Source: Rubrivivax sp. | GTDB taxonomy: Bacteria > Pseudomonadota > Gammaproteobacteria > Burkholderiales > Burkholderiaceae_C | Direction: 5' to 3' | Assembly: GCA_027485165.1 (NCBI GenBank) | Contig: JAIXRN010000057.1 | Location: 1-64,000 of the forward strand | DNA: 64,000 bases | Part shown: piece after piece, positions 61,407-64,000 of the stretch | How the letters are laid out: each line of letters starts with the position of its first letter | Position numbering within the stretch: position 1 is the first letter of the stretch | Notes under the pieces: model-generated | What the model was told of the DNA's origin: nothing | Databases searched by the model: none | Seen by the model: only the letters and a program-made list of their open reading frames with translations | Program-made: the position numbers and the translations under genes

Positions 61407-62303
61407 ATGAAGTGGGAAGACCAGGAACGCAGCAGCAACGTCGAAGATCGCCGCGGGGGTGGCAGCGGTGGCGGGAGCGGGCTGCCGCGCATCGGCGGAC
61501 GCGGCGTGGGCATCGGCACGATCGCCATCGCGCTGGTGGCGGGCTGGATCTTCGGCATCAACCCGATGACGGTGCTGGGGCTGCTCAGCGGCGGTGGTGC
61601 GCCGATCGAAGCCTCAAGCCCTGCTCGGCCTGCTGGCCCGGCGCCAGCACCGCCGCAAAACGACCCGATGGCGCAGTTCGTCAGTGCCGTACTGCGCGAC
61701 ACCGAAATCGCCTGGCAGCAGGTCTTCCGCGCCAACGGCCAGCAGTACCAGCCGCCCAAGCTGGTGCTGTTCCGTGGCCGCACGCCCACGGCCTGCGGCA
61801 CGGGGGATTCGGCCATGGGCCCGTTTTACTGCCCGGGCGATTCGAAGGTCTACCTGGACATGGCGTTCTTCGACACCCTGGCCAGCCGCATGGGCGCACC
61901 GGGCGACTTCGCGCAGGCCTACGTCATCGCGCATGAAGTGGGTCACCATGTGCAGAACCTGCTGGGCATCACTGGCAAGGTGGACGCGATGCGAGGGCGC
62001 ATTTCAGAACGCGACATGAATGCGCTGAGTGTGCGCGTCGAACTGCAGGCCGACTGCTTTGCCGGCGTCTGGGCCAAGCTGTCGCAGGGCGGCAAGATCC
62101 GCCTTGAGGCCGGCGACATCCAGGAAGGCCTGAACGCCGCGGCGCAGATCGGCGACGACACGCTGCAGCGCCAGTCACGCGGCACCGTGGTGCCCGAAAG
62201 CTTCACCCACGGCAGCAGCCAGCAGCGCATGGCCTGGTTCAAGCGCGGGCTGGACAGCGGCAGCGTGCAGCAGTGCAACACCTTCGACGCGAAGCAGTTG
62301 TAG
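61407..62303 (+). CDS. ypfJ: YpfJ-family neutral zinc metallopeptidase
   Basis: A 298-residue membrane-anchored protein from ATG 61407 (MKWEDQERSSNVEDRRG), with AGGAG seven bases upstream. The Gly-rich N-terminal segment and the single transmembrane helix at about 37-58 (IGTIAIALVAGWIFGI) are typical. The zinc-binding HEVGHH motif lies in AYVIAHEVGHHVQNLLG, and the third ligand region is ELQADCFAGVWA. The C-terminus (SQQRMAWFKRGLDSG) is conserved. The physiological substrate is unknown. It lies 112 bases after mcr on the same strand but does not belong functionally to the carbon-fixation genes. Confidence 0.9.
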   Translation: MKWEDQERSSNVEDRRGGGSGGGSGLPRIGGRGVGIGTIAIALVAGWIFGINPMTVLGLLSGGGAPIEASSPARPAGPAPAPPQNDPMAQFVSAVLRDTEIAWQQVFRANGQQYQPPKLVLFRGRTPTACGTGDSAMGPFYCPGDSKVYLDMAFFDTLASRMGAPGDFAQAYVIAHEVGHHVQNLLGITGKVDAMRGRISERDMNALSVRVELQADCFAGVWAKLSQGGKIRLEAGDIQEGLNAAAQIGDDTLQRQSRGTVVPESFTHGSSQQRMAWFKRGLDSGSVQQCNTFDAKQL

Positions 62304-62328
62304 CCGAGTGAATGGTTCGGCAGCCGCG

Positions 62329-64000
62329 TCAGGTAGGCGGTTCAGCAGCAGCCTCACGAAGCCTGGCCAGCAGGCCTGAATGGCGCCGCGTGGGCGTGGC
62401 CACGGCGGCCGCCACCGCTGCCGGGCTGGCCGCCAGCGCGACCTGGTGGCGCGCGCGGGTGACGGCGGTGTAGAGCAGTTCGCGCGTCAGCACCCGGCTA
62501 CCGGGCCCTGGCAGCACCACCAGCACGGCGTCGAATTCCGAGCCCTGCGACTGATGCACCGTCATCGCCAGCGCGGTGTCGTGCGCGGGCAGCCGCGCAG
62601 GGGCGACGGCGCGGTAGCCGCCGGGCTGGCGTGCATCGGCAAACCACACCAGCAGGTCTTGCCCGGCGGGGGCGCCGGCGACTGGCGCTGGAGCCGTGTT
62701 CGCAGTCGCAGCATGGGCCTCGCCAGCTTCGCCCGCCGCGCCGCTGGCGGGCAGCGCAATGCCCACGTCGCCGTTGAACAGGCCCAGGCCTGGGTCGTTG
62801 CGCAGCACCGCCACCGGCCGGCCGGCGAACCAGGGCGATAGCGGGTCGGCCCCAGGCGGCTGCAGCGCGGCCAGGTTCTCGCGCAGCCAGCGGGCCAGCT
62901 GCGCGTTCAGCCCGTCCACGCCCAGCGCGCCGCCGCGCAGCGCGCACAGCACGCGAAAGCGCGCCAGCGCCGCATGCGCCTGCGCCGGGCCGGCCCCGGG
63001 CTGCAGCAGGGCGCTGGCATACGCGGCGTAGCCCGCCTGCGCCTGGGCCACTGTGGCTGGGCCGGGTGCCGCCAGCGACAACGCATCGCCGCCAGCTTGC
63101 AGCAGGGCCTGGGCCACGGCGACGTCGCCCGCCCGCACCGCGCTGGCCAGCTGGCCGATGGCGGAATCGGCGGCGAAGCGGTGGTTCTGCGTCAGCCAGA
63201 CCACGCTGTCGGGCAGGGCCGTGCTGGCCGTGCTGGCGGGCGCCTGCAGGGCGGCCGGCGCCACGCCGCACAGCGCGACCAGCGCTTCGCGGGTGGCAGG
63301 GCTCAACGCCGGGCTGGCGCTGAGGTCGGAAAACACCGCGCCCGATTCCACCGCCGCCAGCTGGTCCTTGTCGCCCAGCAGCACGATGCGCGCCGCTTGC
63401 GGCACGGCGTCCAGCAGCCGGCGCGCCAGGGCCAGGTCCAGCATCGAGGCTTCGTCGACCACCAGTACGTCGATGGGCAGCGGGTTGCCGGCGTGGTGGC
63501 GGAAGCGGCCCGCTTCATTCGTGGCGCCCAGAAGGCGGTGCACGGTACTGGCCTGCGTCGGCAGGCCCTGGCGGACGCCTTCGGGCAGGATGGCGGGCAG
63601 GGCGGCAGCGCGCGCCTGCAGCGCTTCGGCCATGCGCGCCGCGGCCTTGCCCGTGGGCGCGGCCAGGGCGATGCGGCTGCCCGGCTGCGCGGCCAGCAGC
63701 AGCGCCAGCAGTTGCACCACGGTGGTGGTCTTGCCGGTGCCCGGGCCGCCGCTGACGACCAGCAGGCGCTGGCGCAGCGCCAGCGCTGCAGCCAGCTGCT
63801 GGCCGCTGATGGGGCCTTCGGCCTGCCCGTCGATGCGGCCTTCAGCTGGCCCATCCGTTCGGCCTGCGGTCTGCACATTCATGCCGCCTTCAGCCAGCGC
63901 GTTGATGCTGCCGTCGTCGGGGTCTTTGCCGCGGCCCGCTGGCGCGGGCACGAACAAGGCCCGCATCAGGCCCTGCAATCCTGGCGGCAGGGGCAGCGGG
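62329..64000 (-). CDS. recD: Exodeoxyribonuclease V subunit alpha RecD (partial, N-terminus outside window)
   Basis: C-terminal part of the 5'-3' helicase subunit of RecBCD; the frame stays open to the right edge, so the first part is missing. Walker A GGPGTGKTTT lies in LLVVSGGPGTGKTTTVVQLL. Walker B is VLVVDEASMLD, and others are LLGDKDQLAAVESGAVF, LTQNHRF, and the C-terminal UvrD-like motifs AMTVHQSQGSEFDAVLVVLP and LLYTAVTRARHQVAL. An Ala/Pro-rich insert interrupts the region near GEAHAATANTAP. It is convergent with ypfJ, with 25 bases between the stop codons. recB and recC would be expected just outside the window. Confidence 0.93.
   Translation of the reverse strand, partial: PLPLPPGLQGLMRALFVPAPAGRGKDPDDGSINALAEGGMNVQTAGRTDGPAEGRIDGQAEGPISGQQLAAALALRQRLLVVSGGPGTGKTTTVVQLLALLLAAQPGSRIALAAPTGKAAARMAEALQARAAALPAILPEGVRQGLPTQASTVHRLLGATNEAGRFRHHAGNPLPIDVLVVDEASMLDLALARRLLDAVPQAARIVLLGDKDQLAAVESGAVFSDLSASPALSPATREALVALCGVAPAALQAPASTASTALPDSVVWLTQNHRFAADSAIGQLASAVRAGDVAVAQALLQAGGDALSLAAPGPATVAQAQAGYAAYASALLQPGAGPAQAHAALARFRVLCALRGGALGVDGLNAQLARWLRENLAALQPPGADPLSPWFAGRPVAVLRNDPGLGLFNGDVGIALPASGAAGEAGEAHAATANTAPAPVAGAPAGQDLLVWFADARQPGGYRAVAPARLPAHDTALAMTVHQSQGSEFDAVLVVLPGPGSRVLTRELLYTAVTRARHQVALAASPAAVAAAVATPTRRHSGLLARLREAAAEPPT

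Overview
The window comes from a high-GC chromosome, most likely a betaproteobacterium of the order Burkholderiales (Rubrivivax/Leptothrix-like). This rests on family content: a BPSS1780-type membrane protein, a DUF3460 protein beside scpA, a type II (kinase-fold) homoserine kinase, a PEP-CTERM protein and strongly GC-biased codon use with long spurious antisense frames. No rRNA, tRNA, CRISPR array or intact insertion sequence was seen.

Layout. 1-9.5 kb: partial valS, an S41-family protease lipoprotein, guaC, and a very large hybrid sensor kinase with seven PAS domains. 9.5-16.5 kb (minus strand): a probable operon of a mono-haem cytochrome c, a Sco-type copper chaperone and an 1876-residue lipoprotein. 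The lipoprotein joins a galactose-oxidase-like copper-radical domain (all copper ligands present) to carbohydrate/PKD modules, a beta-propeller, a di-haem peroxidase-like cytochrome c and a PA14 domain. 16.5-24.5 kb: uvrD, a long imperfect inverted-repeat element (19.0-19.35 kb), a membrane protein, thrB and polA. 24.5-29.7 kb: a CCXG-type PEP-CTERM protein, a TupA-like tungstate-binding protein, and the divergent modABC-modE operon. 29.7-42.9 kb: scpA, DUF3460, a CYTH-CHAD protein, a truncated SGNH-hydrolase remnant, a BaeSR-like two-component system, a di-haem peroxidase, a SulP transporter, metG, a LysR regulator, a DUF962 protein and dcd.

42.9-61.3 kb is the most interesting region. Two LysR genes and a divergent mesaconyl-C4-CoA hydratase gene (meh) sit beside a seven-gene plus-strand operon: two succinyl-CoA:malate CoA-transferase-like genes (smtA, smtB), mesaconyl-CoA C1-C4 transferase (mct), malyl-CoA/beta-methylmalyl-CoA/citramalyl-CoA lyase (mcl), mesaconyl-C1-CoA hydratase (mch), trifunctional propionyl-CoA synthase (pcs) and bifunctional malonyl-CoA reductase (mcr). 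Together these are all the signature enzymes of the 3-hydroxypropionate bi-cycle, the autotrophic CO2-fixation route characterised in Chloroflexus. Only steps normally met by housekeeping enzymes are missing here: acetyl/propionyl-CoA carboxylase, methylmalonyl-CoA epimerase and mutase, succinate dehydrogenase and fumarase.

The right end carries a YpfJ-type zinc metallopeptidase and a partial recD.
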